From Nautilus pompilius (Eukaryota; Mollusca; Cephalopoda; Nautilida; Nautilidae), in contig JACATO010000306.1 in the NCBI GenBank assembly GCA_018389105.1, positions 1,656,001-1,720,000 on the forward strand: a stretch of 64,000 nt of DNA, given 5' to 3'. Positions within the stretch are counted from its first letter, which is position 1. Every line of letters starts with the position of its first letter. The translations under genes and the position numbers were made by a program. Below the pieces are notes generated by a model. It was not told where the DNA came from and ran no database searches. It saw nothing but the letters and a program-made list of their open reading frames with translations. Positions 39,530 to 52,200 of the stretch are shown one piece after another.

Positions 39530-40790
39530 AATTTCCGGTGGATGACTCTCGAGCAGCCAGCATCAAGGAAAATAAAGCAAAAGCTTTTTTGACAAATGGA
39601 ATACGCTCAGAATTAAAATGGCGCCTAGAAACTCATTGGAGCCCGTATCGTTGCTTGAAGTTTCTTCAAAACTTTTTTTTTTTTTTTGCTTCAAAAATAA
39701 ATTAAATATAAAATAAATAAACTTGGTATAAACCTAAATTTAAAAAATAATTTCGTGGAGTTAGAAAAATTATGATGGGTTGAGGTTATTTACTCCGTGC
39801 GCTAGTACGGTGCAGCCCGTAGTGGGAAGAAAGCGCATGTCTTTCCGCCATAACATTGGGAAGACGTCGAAGGTTGTATTATCGCCTATTTATTCCTTTT
39901 GGTCGAAATCGAGCTAATATTATTCAGCAGAAGGTAAATACGGCTGACTTTGTGACTTCTGATTGCGCGAGAAATCAGTAATTTGGGTGAACTGTGTAGC
40001 TGAGCCACACAGGACGCCTGCAATAAACAAACGAAATGTACACAGGCTATTGCGCGCGGTCCGTGCCTCTCTAAATGCAATCTGGTTCTAAGTCAGGTAA
40101 ACAGATGGAGATTTTTTTTGCTGCGCCGATCGACTGGTTCAGGATCCCTTTCTATCTGACAAGGGCGGATTTTGTGAGCCACCAGGTGCCCTCGATCGTC
40201 AGAAGATAACGGCACTGAGATGAGCATGTTTCGGGGTTAGAGTAACCATGCCAATCATCATCATCATCATCGATCGATTCATATTTCCTGTTTCTCTTCT
40301 CTTCTTTCCTTTTTTTTTTTTTTTCCCCCCCATTCGCACCTTGTCAGTGAAGATTGGCGGCGGGCGGAATTTCTACTGAGGTCTTTATCAGTTCCAACTC
40401 GGCCCGACGACTCTCGATCCGTCGGCCATCTTGCTGCGTCTGCTGACCTCGTGGCTCTGTCTGTCGGCCATCGCGCAGCCACGGAAGTAGATTTCGTCTT
40501 TTGTTGCCCGTCCCTTAAAAGCTCCCAACTCCTTGGGAAATTTCCGCGCGTTGCTGTTTTGTTATCCGACTGCAGTCCTGAAAGAATAAAAGCTAGACGC
40601 CCACTTCTCCCCCTGCGTTTTTATGCCCAACTTAGACGCAGCCACACGATAAATGATGAGTGAAGAATGGCTTTTGGTCCTCTCGCTCGCTCCAGTAGGT
40701 TTAGGATCTGGAGTTCACCGAAGCTCCTTTGCAGGTTTTGTTTTGTTTTCTTAAGAAACGGAAGACAGAGAAAGGGGGGGTGGGGGGATT
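39530..40790 (+). promoter_or_regulatory. CpG-rich promoter-like region, probable 5' end of the hnRNP Q/R gene
   Basis: Against an AT-rich background this stretch is dense in CpG (for example GCGCGCGGTCC near 40050, CCGCGCG near 40545 and CGGCCCGACGACT near 40400). It carries YY1-like core sites: AAAATGGCGCC at 39615-39625 and GCCATCTTG at 40425-40433 (minus-strand CAAGATGGC). YY1 sites often sit at the start of housekeeping genes. It lies 2.5-3.7 kb upstream of a coding exon that must be preceded by an untranslated exon. The first-exon donor cannot be fixed by eye; CCA/GTAGGT near 40695 is one candidate. It could also be bidirectional. Confidence 0.5.
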
Positions 40791-40842
40791 TTTGTTTAAA
40801 TTAGAAATTATTCTGCTACCGAAAAGTCGTAAATATGCAGGT

Positions 40843-42715
40843 CTTCACAGACCTTACTGTGGCATAACACCTGATTGTGTACTATAGTGCTACAGCTTGT
40901 CAATAGTTCTGTAATAGGAAGACCTCAGACCTTACTGTGGCATAACACCTGATTGTGTACTCTAGTGCTACAGCTTGTCAATAGTTCTATAATAGGGAGA
41001 CCTCAGACCTTACTGTGGCATAACACCTGATTGTGTACTATAGTGCTACAGCTTGTCAATAGTTCTATAATAGGGAGACCTCAGACCTTACTGTGGCATA
41101 ACACCTGATTGTGTACTCTAGTGCTACAGCTTGTCAATAGTTCTATAATAGGGAGACCTCAGACCTTACTGTGGCATAACACCTGATTGTGTGCTATAGT
41201 GCTACAGCTTGTCAATAGTTCTATAATAGGGAGACCTCAGACCTTACTGTGGCATAACACCTGATTGTGTGCTATAGTGCTACAGCTTGTCAATAGTTCT
41301 ATAATAGGGAGACCTCAGACCTTACTGTGGCATAACACCTGATTGTGTACTATAGTGCTACAGCTTGTCAATAGTTCTATAATAGGAGACCTCAGACCTT
41401 ACTGTGGCATAACACCTGATTGTGTACTATAGTGCTACAGCTTGTCAATAGTTCTGTAATAGGGAGACCTCAGACCTTACTGTGGCATAACACCTGATTG
41501 TGTACTATAGTGCTACAGCTTGTCAATAGTTCTATAATAGGGAGACCTCAGACCTTACTGTGGCATAACACCTGATTGTGTACTCTAGTGCTACAGCTTG
41601 TCAATAGTTCTATAATAGGGAGACCTCAGACCTTACTGTGGCATAACACCTGATTGTGTGCTATAGTGCTACAGCTTGTCAATAGTTCTATAATAGGGAG
41701 ACCTCAGACCTTACTGTGGCATAACACCTGATTGTGTGCTATAGTGCTACAGCTTGTCAATAGTTCTATAATAGGGAGACCTCAGACCTTACTGTGGCAT
41801 AACACCTGATTGTGTACTATAGTGCTACAGCTTGTCAATAGTTCTATAATAGGGAGACCTCAGACCTTACTGTGGCATAACACCTGATTGTGTGCTATAG
41901 TGCTACAGCTTGTCAATAGTTCTGTAATAGGAAGACCTCAGACCTTACTGTGGCATAACACCTGATTGTGTACTCTAGTGCTACAGCTTGTCAATAGTTC
42001 TATAATAGGAAGACCTCAGACCTTACTGTGGCATAACACCTGATTGTGTACTATAGTGCTACAGCTTGTCAATAGTTCTAAAATAGGGAGACCTCAGACC
42101 TTACTGTGGCATAACACCTGATTGTGTACTATAGTGCTACAGCTTGTCAATAGTTCTATAATAGGGAGACCTCAGACCTTACTGTGGCATAACACCTGAT
42201 TGTGTACTCTAGTGCTACAGCTTGTCAATAGTTCTATAATAGGGAGACCTCAGACCTTACTGTGGCATAACACCTGATTGTGTACTATAGTGCTACAGCT
42301 TGTCAATAGTTCTATAATAGGGAGACCTCAGACCTTACTGTGGCATAACACCTGATTGTGTGCTATAGTGCTACAGCTTGTCAATAGTTCTGTAATAGGA
42401 AGACCTCAGACCTTACTGTGGCATAACACCTGATTGTGTACTCTAGTGCTACAGCTTGTCAATAGTTCTATAATAGGAAGACCTCAGACCTTACTGTGGC
42501 ATAACACCTGATTGTGTACTATAGTGCTACAGCTTGTCAATAGTTCTATAATAGGGAGACCTCAGACCTTACTGTGGTATAACCTGATGGTGTACTATAG
42601 TGCTACAGCTTGTCAATAGTTCTATAATAGGGAGACCTCAGACCTTACTGTGGTATAACCTGATGGTGTACTATAGTGCTACAGCTTGTCAATAGTTCTA
42701 TAATAGGGAGACCTC
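40843..42715. repeat. Minisatellite, 24 units of 78 bp with higher-order structure
   Basis: Units read GACCTCAGACCTTACTGTGG, then ATAACACCTGATTGTG, CTACAGCTTGTCAATAGTTC and TATAATAGGGA. Three unit types occur at one site: TACTATAG, TACTCTAG and TGCTATAG. Their order repeats with a period of six units. The last two units share a 3-bp deletion plus substitution (GGTATAACCTGATGG). It ends about 560 bp before the hnRNP Q/R start codon. Confidence 0.97.
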
Positions 42716-43271
42716 TTTAAAGGAGACTTTTCACATTTAAAAGCTTTGGTTGGGGGGACAACCCGCCTCTGGGCATTGACATTGACCATATATGAGGGTC
42801 TATGACCACTTTCTGGTGTAGAAAAGTCCCTAAAACTCATAATAAACAAAGAAAAATAAAACAATTTGCTTTGCTTGTGTGTGTGTGTGTTTACTTATTG
42901 GTACATCACCGTAGAAATGTTCCGATTCTAGTTTGAAAATCTGACTAAACAGTTTATAACCATATTATAAAAATTACATCATTTGGCTAACAGTCCCACC
43001 TGCTTAAGGTAATATATTTTGGGGCAATTTCTATTCCAGCTTTGCTTAGTACTGACTGTGTGAATAAATACTGTGTAATTTGATAAATGTTTTGTTGTTA
43101 TGGTAAAACAGTGTAAGACTTATCAAACAAAGACAGTGAAGTCCCAGGGGAGTTATCATTATATACTGTTACTTTTTGCGGCTATATTATTATAAAATAA
43201 ACGTGTGCAAGTTTGAATTGCAGTTTTGTTATGAAATATTAGTTGTTAAATATGTATTTTTTGTTGTTTAG
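42716..43271 (+). other. 3' end of the intron before the hnRNP Q/R start exon
   Basis: AT-rich with a (GT)n at about 42877-42890, ending in the acceptor TTGTTGTTTAG right before ATG. No other feature seen. Confidence 0.5.
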
Positions 43272-46200
43272 ATGGCTGAAAACGGGCAAGAACCAATAGA
43301 CCAACAAATGGAAGACCAGTTATTAGCGGATGATGAAAGTGAACAAGATAAACTCACAGATGTGGATGCAACAGAAAATGGTCACACGGAGGATTACCAA
43401 AAATTAATAGATCATGGAATTGACAAGAAAGTAGCTGACACATTAGATAGAATTTATAAAACTGGTAAGTTTTTCAGTAGAAGCACAGAATGGAGCATTA
43501 CATTTGTATCTTGCTACATGATAAATATAGTCTGATTTTATGACATATGGTGGGTAATTTCTATACTGTTAATTTAAATAAACAACTTTAGTCGTTGCTA
43601 CATATCAAATGTAAATAATGATCAGTTATTCCTAATGCAGAAAAGTTCTATAATCCGGCATGCTTTGGATTGGTGGGTGCCGAACTATCGGATATACCAG
43701 ATCATTGGATGTTATTCCTAGTCACAACCTTGAAACACTATTTTCACATTTTTATGTGATATACTGTAGTATAGTATCGAAGCTATCGCTGTACTTGTTT
43801 GTAGCATCGTGATTGGCCAACTTCTCGTTTGAAACATCCAGCTGCTGAACACCATGATGCAACTTGAAATTCTGCAAGAATCCATCAGAAAAGTTACATT
43901 CTTCAAAATCAGCAGGGTCCTGAAACTGGTTTTCCTTTAGACCTCCTCGAGATAAACCACTTGTAGAGAACGTGCTATCCAGCTCAGCCATCTTAGCCTT
44001 CAAAGTTTTCCAATTTTTGATTCTCCTCCTCCTCCTCAGAATCAGTCACAAATGCCATCAGCTTATCCTTCTGCTTGATGCTGTATATCACAGAGGAGCT
44101 GCAGCTGTATTCAGCCTTTATAGAGTTTTTGTTCTCACCTCTCTCAAGCTTGCTGATTACGGCCAATTTCTAATTTAAGGTGAGAGTAACATGCTTCCTC
44201 TTTGTGCTTCTCAAAGTCGTGATAAAAAAATGATGGATGGCCAAGAAATAAGGGCGGTAACTCTTGATGAAGTTCACTGCACTGAGAAGTGTATGGAATG
44301 CAAACAAGAAAAATGGTATGGGCAGACTTCCCCGAATTGTCTCACTTCTTTTTTGTGCCAGATTAAAGGACTTTTACTGTATGTTGCTTTTAATTGGTTC
44401 CAAGAAGATTGTACAACTAGAAGTTAAGAGACATTTTAAAATTACAAAAAAATGTCTATGCTTGATTGGTAAAGACCAAGTCCTAAAGATCAGTTTATAC
44501 ATTATAGAATATAGGTAACATGGTATCAGGTGCTCGAAGTTTCTTGACAGATAGTTGTAAGCTTGGTGAAATGAAGATTTTCTTGTGAATTCTTTGGCAG
44601 ATTTGGAAGACAAAAGTTTATGTATACCTTTGCATTCTGGTCCTTTTGAATTGGATGTCTCGTAGTGACGTTAGCATAACAGCATTTCCTTGGCGACTGA
44701 CAGTTCTGGCAGGTATAGTTTAGTGGTTGAAGAGGGCTGGTAGCTGCAACTTATACGATAGGGGAGTGGCCATCATTCTGAATCTTAAACTGATTAATAC
44801 TGTTACTGTTAACCGCACTTGTCAATAGTTTATTCCATTTGTTAATAGTTATATTACTAAAAAATATTTTCTAATAATGTCAAGAATCTTAGCTAGTTTT
44901 TAGTTATTACCTCTAGTATTAGTAGTAGTGGACTGCTGAAAAAATTTGTCTCCATCTTTGCTGAACTACCTAATTAGGTAGGTGACTCATTTGTAGCGGA
45001 GCAGGTGAATTCTGTGCTTTTCAATGCTAAACGAAACCTCCAGCCAAATTCCATATGCAGGATTAAATGTTGGTTTATTTGTTGTTTTCCTCATTCTCAA
45101 TAGAGAAATCAGATAAACAAATTTTTTCATATTATTTTTACACAACATATGTCACTGGTGAAATATAAAAAAGTTAGGTTAAGTTTATAATATAATTAGT
45201 TAAAAGCAATAAAATTACCCCAGTTTCTAAACACTGAACATGAGGCAGCTAATGTAACCTGGTTGAAGCAACAACTAAAGATGTAAGTAAGTATCACGCT
45301 TATTTACTGAATAAACCTAAAACTATAAAATTACATTGTCAGTGGTAAAGTCCTGAACAGGTTTCTCTTGCAGTACTTAATTATCTGGGAGTCAGCCAAT
45401 GGTATAAGACAATGCTTTCTTGAGATCAAATATTAGCTGGAAGATAACAGTTCACTGTGACTGACACTCACCACTTTGCAAATGTCTGCTGGCTGATGGC
45501 ATAGCTGTTCCTGATGTCACATCTTCAAACAAGTTCAGCTGTGGTGTTTTGTGTATATCATCAGTTTTGGCTGATTTGGTGAACAGCCCTTTTTTTCTCA
45601 GGAAAACTCAATCAGGTAACAACTCGGCCTGATTCTTCTACTCCTTCCAAAACCTTACACAGTTGCACCTGTAGTTCTGTCAGCTTAAAGATAACACACA
45701 TTGTTAGATAGATAAGAGAATTTCAGGTCAAAATTGTGTTATTTGTGTCTACAGATTCACTTATAATCCCAAAACAAACCAGATCTATTATGTAAGCTGC
45801 AAACATTTTCAAAGGTTACAAATTATTAGTGTTGTGCACCTATATCTACAAGAGTGACAGTCTTGGTAGGGAGTAAAGTGGTCCAGCTCTCTGCTTAAAA
45901 AATACTGCTTTTTTCTGTGCCACTTGGTGCCTGAAACTTCTGATTTTGGCAGGTATAATTTATGTAAAATCAAAGTTACAAGTTATTTTTGTTTTAAAAA
46001 AATAGTTGTATAAACACCATTTTTGGCTTTGGGTTATTTATTCAGTTGATAATACTTTTGTAATAATAGAAATTGTTTTATTTTGGCAATACATTTTTGA
46101 AATTTAGCTTAATTTCAGTTTTTTCGCACCAAGCCAAAAGCACACGAGAATTACCTATTTGGAGACACACACTATATATTCTGAGCTTAATAGTACGAAA

Positions 46201-49200
46201 TGGTTATTTGTTTTAAAGTGGAAATTAAAATAAAACTATATCTCTTAAGTAGTAGTGATAAAAATGAGTTAGTTATGTTAATATATTTTCCAAATGAAAA
46301 TGGTTTGCAAGTCATAGTTTCTTGTCTCCTAATAACTGTTCTTTGAATTTACATGCTACCATCAGGAATAAGCATCTGCCAGAGGAAACCCCCTGTTTTC
46401 AGTTTCCTAAACCAAGTGGAGGCAAACAATAGGGGGGGTAGTTTTGTGTGTATACTAGAATTCTTCAATTTTTAGATGTGGTGGATAAAGAAAGTCCAGA
46501 GGAAAATCCATAGGCTTAGTTCCATAGAGTATTCTTGTCAGCTTAAGATGTTTGCTTGCTTTTGTTGATTAGCTAGAAATACTAGAATGTTTCCATGATA
46601 CTGGGTACAGTGTTTAAAAAATGCTAGGCTGAAATTGGTTAATTTCCACTTGGTAGAAAGTAATTAATTCAAAACTAGTGCTAAGAAAAATGTATTTAAT
46701 AGTTTAACACTAAAGGTCGAGAGCTGAATCAAAATTGTTTTACAAATTTTAATTTATTATATACATAAATATGTAGAGAATTAGCAGCCTTAAAAGTTGG
46801 ATATATTGTATTTCTAATGAGATTAAAATGAAACCCAGATATCATTATGATAATGCTATTTCAGCTGGGTTTCATCTGAATGTCTTTAGTAATTGCTGCT
46901 CATGTTCCAGTAAACACCTGTACCCTACTTCAGTCTCTAAAGAGCTGTCAAATGATACCAATTTGTCTGCATTCATAAATAGCATTAATGCCCACCACTT
47001 TCTTTGGGATATTTTTACATGCCATGATTATCTATTGAAGAATTTTGTGGATGTGGTGATCTTTGGTTATTGCATTTACAGATGCTAAATGAGAATCCAG
47101 TTCAAATCATTTGTTGCCTTTTTTTTTTACCAATGGAGTATCTGTACCAGCAATAAACAGATTGTTTTTTTTTTTGTGTGTTGTTTGCTCCTTATTTGTC
47201 ATCACAGCATATCACCTTGTTTGGTAATACTTTGGAAAGCATTCCCTTATGACTATTCCATTGCTGATCACATGATACTCTTTTTTAGCGATGTGTGTAT
47301 ATTGATTGTATCAGGTTATTGTGTTTTTAACTATGTGAGGTCTTTCTACTACAACAGTTCTTTTTCACATATCACTCAATCATTTGAAACTCTCTTGAGA
47401 ACATTGTGGGACAGACATGCTTGTAGAAGAGTTAGCATGCCAAAGACAGCAAGATACATGACCAGATTCAAGCTAAATGCTACAAACTATGAAAATCTGC
47501 AATTATTAGTGAGATGGCAAGAAAAATTGGTACAGACAGAAAAGGCATTTATGATTGGATACAGCAAGCTTATGAGAGAAAGCTAATTATGAACCTGCTC
47601 AAAATAAGACATTGGGATGGTCAAGAATCAAGAGCAGAAATAGATCTACAGCTTATCAACTGATCTGAAAGTTTTGATCGTGATATGCAAATAGTAAAAC
47701 AAATGAAACTTGTGCAGTGAATTTTTATCTCCATTGACCACAGATTTCTTTGTAAGTGCTGGATGGCATTGCAAATGAATAAAGCACATGCCATCATTGA
47801 GGCAGAAGAAACTGCTCTGTAAACTGAATGCCAGAAGGAAACTAGAAACATTCCAGTGATAATTGCTAGAATGTGACAACTTTGCAAGTACAGTGCTACC
47901 TTATCTGACTTGAATGGAATCAACCCTCTGTTGGATGAAATGTCAATTTGGATAGTAGCCAATTGTGTTTCCCTCTCTTCCCTAACAAAAGACAAACAAA
48001 AATTCATTATGAGCAGTCTTTGTCTGGAATCATGCTGTCTGTGCAGTAAAGTTCAAAATACGGTAAAATTATCCAATCTCTCCAGGGCTCCCAATTTATC
48101 TCTGAAGGATGCAGCCACCATCTTCCTCTTTGTGGTGGTACTCTTGGGCCCCATGTTGAAAAAGCTCTGTAAAAAAGAGTTAAGGTGCTGGGATGGGGTC
48201 TAGCTGAAAACAGAAATGGAATTGCATCTTCTGTGGGTTAATTGTTGTAGAATTCTCATGCATACATGACTGAAGGGAGCTAGTCAACTCAACTCTAAAC
48301 CTCTCTGGGAAGAAAATCCTCAAAAAAAAAAACTGCTTAACAATTCTGATGAGTGAATTTGAAAGGGAAACAAGAACTTCAATGGTTGTTTGGTTGAAAT
48401 AAAGTCATACATTGTTCCTTACTGACTGCAAAAGGTGTAGTATTGTCATGCTCTTTGAAAACATTGTTTTTGAACATGCAAAGCTAAGGTAGTCATTGAG
48501 GCAGTGAGCAAGTATACACTTGGCTGCATTAGCTTAGGCTGATGTATCCTGGAATCTGACATTCAAACAAAATGTCCAAAGGGAATTGGGGTGATTGGAT
48601 GGCAAATGGAAACTGCGGACTCATGATAAAGGCAAAGCCATTCTACCACCTTTGGTGAGTTTGTGCAGTTCATTGTCTCTGGATATCATCAGGAATAGAT
48701 TCAAGAAGATTGGCTATATATAGTCCTCTAGATGACACAAGATGATGGGAAACATGACTGATTCAGATGACAACAAATGGGAGTTTCTAGGACTCATCAC
48801 AATTGTGAAGTATCAGGCAGCATGAGAAGCAACTAGGTGTAATGTTGAGGATGAAGAACTAGAAATGCCACAACAGTCTGCATTGATACCAAAAAGTGAT
48901 TCAGTGAAGTTAGATCCAGTGGTTAAAACTCTGAAAACAAATTCCATGTTTTCTGGACTGCTTTTTAGATCACACACGTGTGATATTTTTCTTCTCATTT
49001 GTCACTGACAAAGTAACAGAGTAAAATTTCTTTAATGGTCTTTTTTTAATATCATTCTTTCAACACCCATGCATCTGTGCCATCTGTTACGCGTGTTCAT
49101 TGTTTCTCAGCTCGTATTGGCATTTGGAGACATTGACTATTTCCAATCATAGGAATGTTTTGGGTTCATTTTTCAGATTTCAGCAGATTTTCACTTTTTA

Positions 49201-52200
49201 AGCCACAATAAAAGCTATGGGCAGCCATAGTAGTGGTGCTATTAACTGGGGTTGAAGAATTAGATAGATAACTGTACCTTATATTTAGAATATTCACTTG
49301 ATATCCCCATGATAAGGATTAAGGATACTTTGGCAACCACATTAGTCAGAGTTCCAGCTAGCCCTTTTTAGCATGGCGCCACGCCATGCCTCTGGTCTAC
49401 AGCGCCATGCCTCTCTGTACAATGACATGCCCCAAATGGTGCAAAACACAAAGCCCGATTTTCCTTTTTGTACAGGTATACAACCGCCGCATGCAGAACT
49501 TTTTGAGCGTCCCCTGGCGGGAATTTTCCAGCCGCTCTGCGGAGTTGTAACTTGTGCGCGTGCGCATTATACGCCATTTAGTTTACGCTTCAAAGCATAG
49601 CACGAGTACACAAAAGACCTAACAAAAGAGCGGCAGTCTTAAGAGTATTTTTCTTCAACGTTTTAACATACAATCTAGCCTAATTCAAGGTCGTCAATTA
49701 AAGCTATTGCATTTCATTATATTATGAGAACTTGTAAATGTATATATACATGCATTGACTTTGTTGCAAATAAATGTGAACTTGTAGGTTTGTATGATTG
49801 CATAAGTTAGTAATACTTCACTTAACACCTACATCATACTAGTATTAAACTGTTATTTATCAAATTTGTCTTGTCATTAATGCAAATAAATGTGCCCACA
49901 ATACCATGCTTCCGCACCGTGACTGCACGCGATGTGCCCTGTTTTATAATATTTACCATGCCCGTTTGAAAACCTAGCTGTAACACTGTCATATTTATAA
50001 AATATGGCTTCAATTGATAACAGAATTACACAACAACCTGGTAGCTGTTAATCTTAAATATGAAAAGCAATGCAATTTAACTACAAACAAAGTAGATAGA
50101 AAGTCAGGAGTAACTGGAGTTTAAAACAGTGCAGAAGTTTTAGTTCTGTTGTACACATCCTTGGTTTATCAGCATCAAGAATACACGCTGCGGGTGTGGA
50201 GTTCTTAACTGAGAAGTGATCATAACCAGAAGTGACTGGAGAAAATCACGTCAGTTATAATCCGTGCTAAAAGAGACTGCAGAACATTGAAACCAACAGA
50301 AATATGTTTGCAAATCTGCTAAAATTTATTTGAAACTAAATGAATAAAGCTGTTGGAGCAAATGGTAAGCAATTAAAATTATATTGAGGTTTGTTTGACT
50401 ATAATTAAAGCAACTTTTTGGAACACCTCTTACCAGGTTAGAGTTTTGAGCGTATAGACAGGATAACGTTTTTTCAGTATGGGGTCATAATTGCCCATTA
50501 CCTAAGATTCCAGCATGGTCAGATATAAGAAAATATTTTTTTGTAATAATAGAATTGTTAATAGGTGAGTAATAGTATTAATCAATATAAGGAGTATAGT
50601 TACAGCCATTTCTCTTATCTTGAGTATTTTGTATAAGTTCCAGCATGGGCTGTGGTTCTGATTCTTTCTCTTTTTTTGGTTGTTATAGGAAAACTTTCCC
50701 ATTCAGATTTAGATGATAGAGCAATGGATGCGCTAAAAGAGTTTCCGGCAGAGGATGCTGTAGCGGTTTTAAAGCAGTTCTGTGACAGTAGTCTCGAACA
50801 TGTTGCCAACAAAAGTGCATATTTGTGTGGACAGATGAAAATGTACCGTCAGCGGACGAAAACGCAGGGTTCATCAAATAACAGTGCAGCGAAGGGTCCA
50901 GATGAAGAAAAATTAAAGGTTGGTTGGCTTTTATAACTTAAATCTTGAACACCATTAATTCGACGCATTTAAAACCTGTTTGCATTGTTGTTGTTTGTTT
51001 TTTTTTTTGGATGATTGCTTTACTGGGCATTGCAAGCTACTTGTCGGTGCACTTACCTCCTTGTGATGTGACGGTTTCCAGTTCTGAAAAGATTGCTGGA
51101 TGTGAGTTAGCCTATTCTGTTAAAATGTCAGTAGACTAAAATAAATTACTTGAATGTTAGATCTCATTGTTCTGGATAAAATGTTTGTTTTTGCTGAAAC
51201 TCTCAGATGATCAAAAACATTGATTAGTGTCATCCAACATAGGGAGCAAGTACATTTTTTGAGGGACCCCTCTCAAAATAATAAAGGGGGAAGCCATAGA
51301 AGCATTTACTTAGTCAACACATAAAATTATCCAAAGATCTGTATGAGTTCTGTTTAATAATAGCACCCCTAGACTTTACTCTTGAATTTCATGAAACAGA
51401 ATAATTTATAAATATCAAAGTCGATGGTATAGCTAGAATAAATACTTTAAATCATTATAAATTCTAAGATTTTTGTGGCTGTCTTTTTAAAATAAAACAA
51501 AAAATGGCTTACTAAAATCAAACTTTTCCATTAAAGGGTTAGTTTATGGATGTCTTTTTAAGACAATTATTTAAAAAAATTGTTAAATAAAAGCATTGAA
51601 ACTAATGTTTTCAGTATTCTATTTTGGTTTTTAAAATCTTTCATATTTCCTATTCTACAGCTTGATAGATATAACTGGATTATACTTTTGATACTTGCTT
51701 ATTTCCTTACAGTTTATCTGTATACATGGTTTGGCCTCCCACATAAATGACTATCTGGCCTACATTTACATGTTCTAGATGTGATTATGAAAATATCAAG
51801 AGTCTGGGTGGGCAGATAACCATTCATTGCCATGCTGGAATCAGGCAGATCCTATGGTATTTCTTAATGTATCCAAGGCTGTGTTGGCTGTTCTGAGTGT
51901 AGCTAGAGTCAGTGAAAGGTTGCCAGAGAGACCTTTCTCGTGGAAGTGTGGCAAAGCTACTTAAAAGCCTTAAGTAATGGCAACACAAATGAGCCAACTG
52001 GCTTCAGTGTGTGTGTGTGTGTGTGTGGCGCACAAAAAACCTGTTTAGGGCACATGTCTGGCAAGATCTTTAGGTATTGGCAGCATTGAATATGGTGTGA
52101 GCTACAGTCTGGCTTGGTGGAAAGACAATTGGACAGCTCTACCATGAAATCAATGAGACGTACTGATATTTGCTGCCCCTATTTTTCTTGAGGGTGGCAT

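Noticed and set aside
40279-40663. Two overlapping frames in the CpG-rich patch (minus 67 aa, plus 70 aa)
   Set aside because: Low-complexity Arg-rich translation of a GC-rich region; better explained as promoter or 5' UTR.
38126-42715. Tandem arrays considered as a CRISPR-like or regulatory repeat array
   Set aside because: Units are contiguous without unique spacers, in a eukaryotic context; these are ordinary minisatellites.
47089-47586. 165-aa open frame, longest in the window
   Set aside because: No domain, no splice context fitting a gene, and its 3' part overlaps a dispersed repeat in an hnRNP Q/R intron; most likely chance plus transposon debris.
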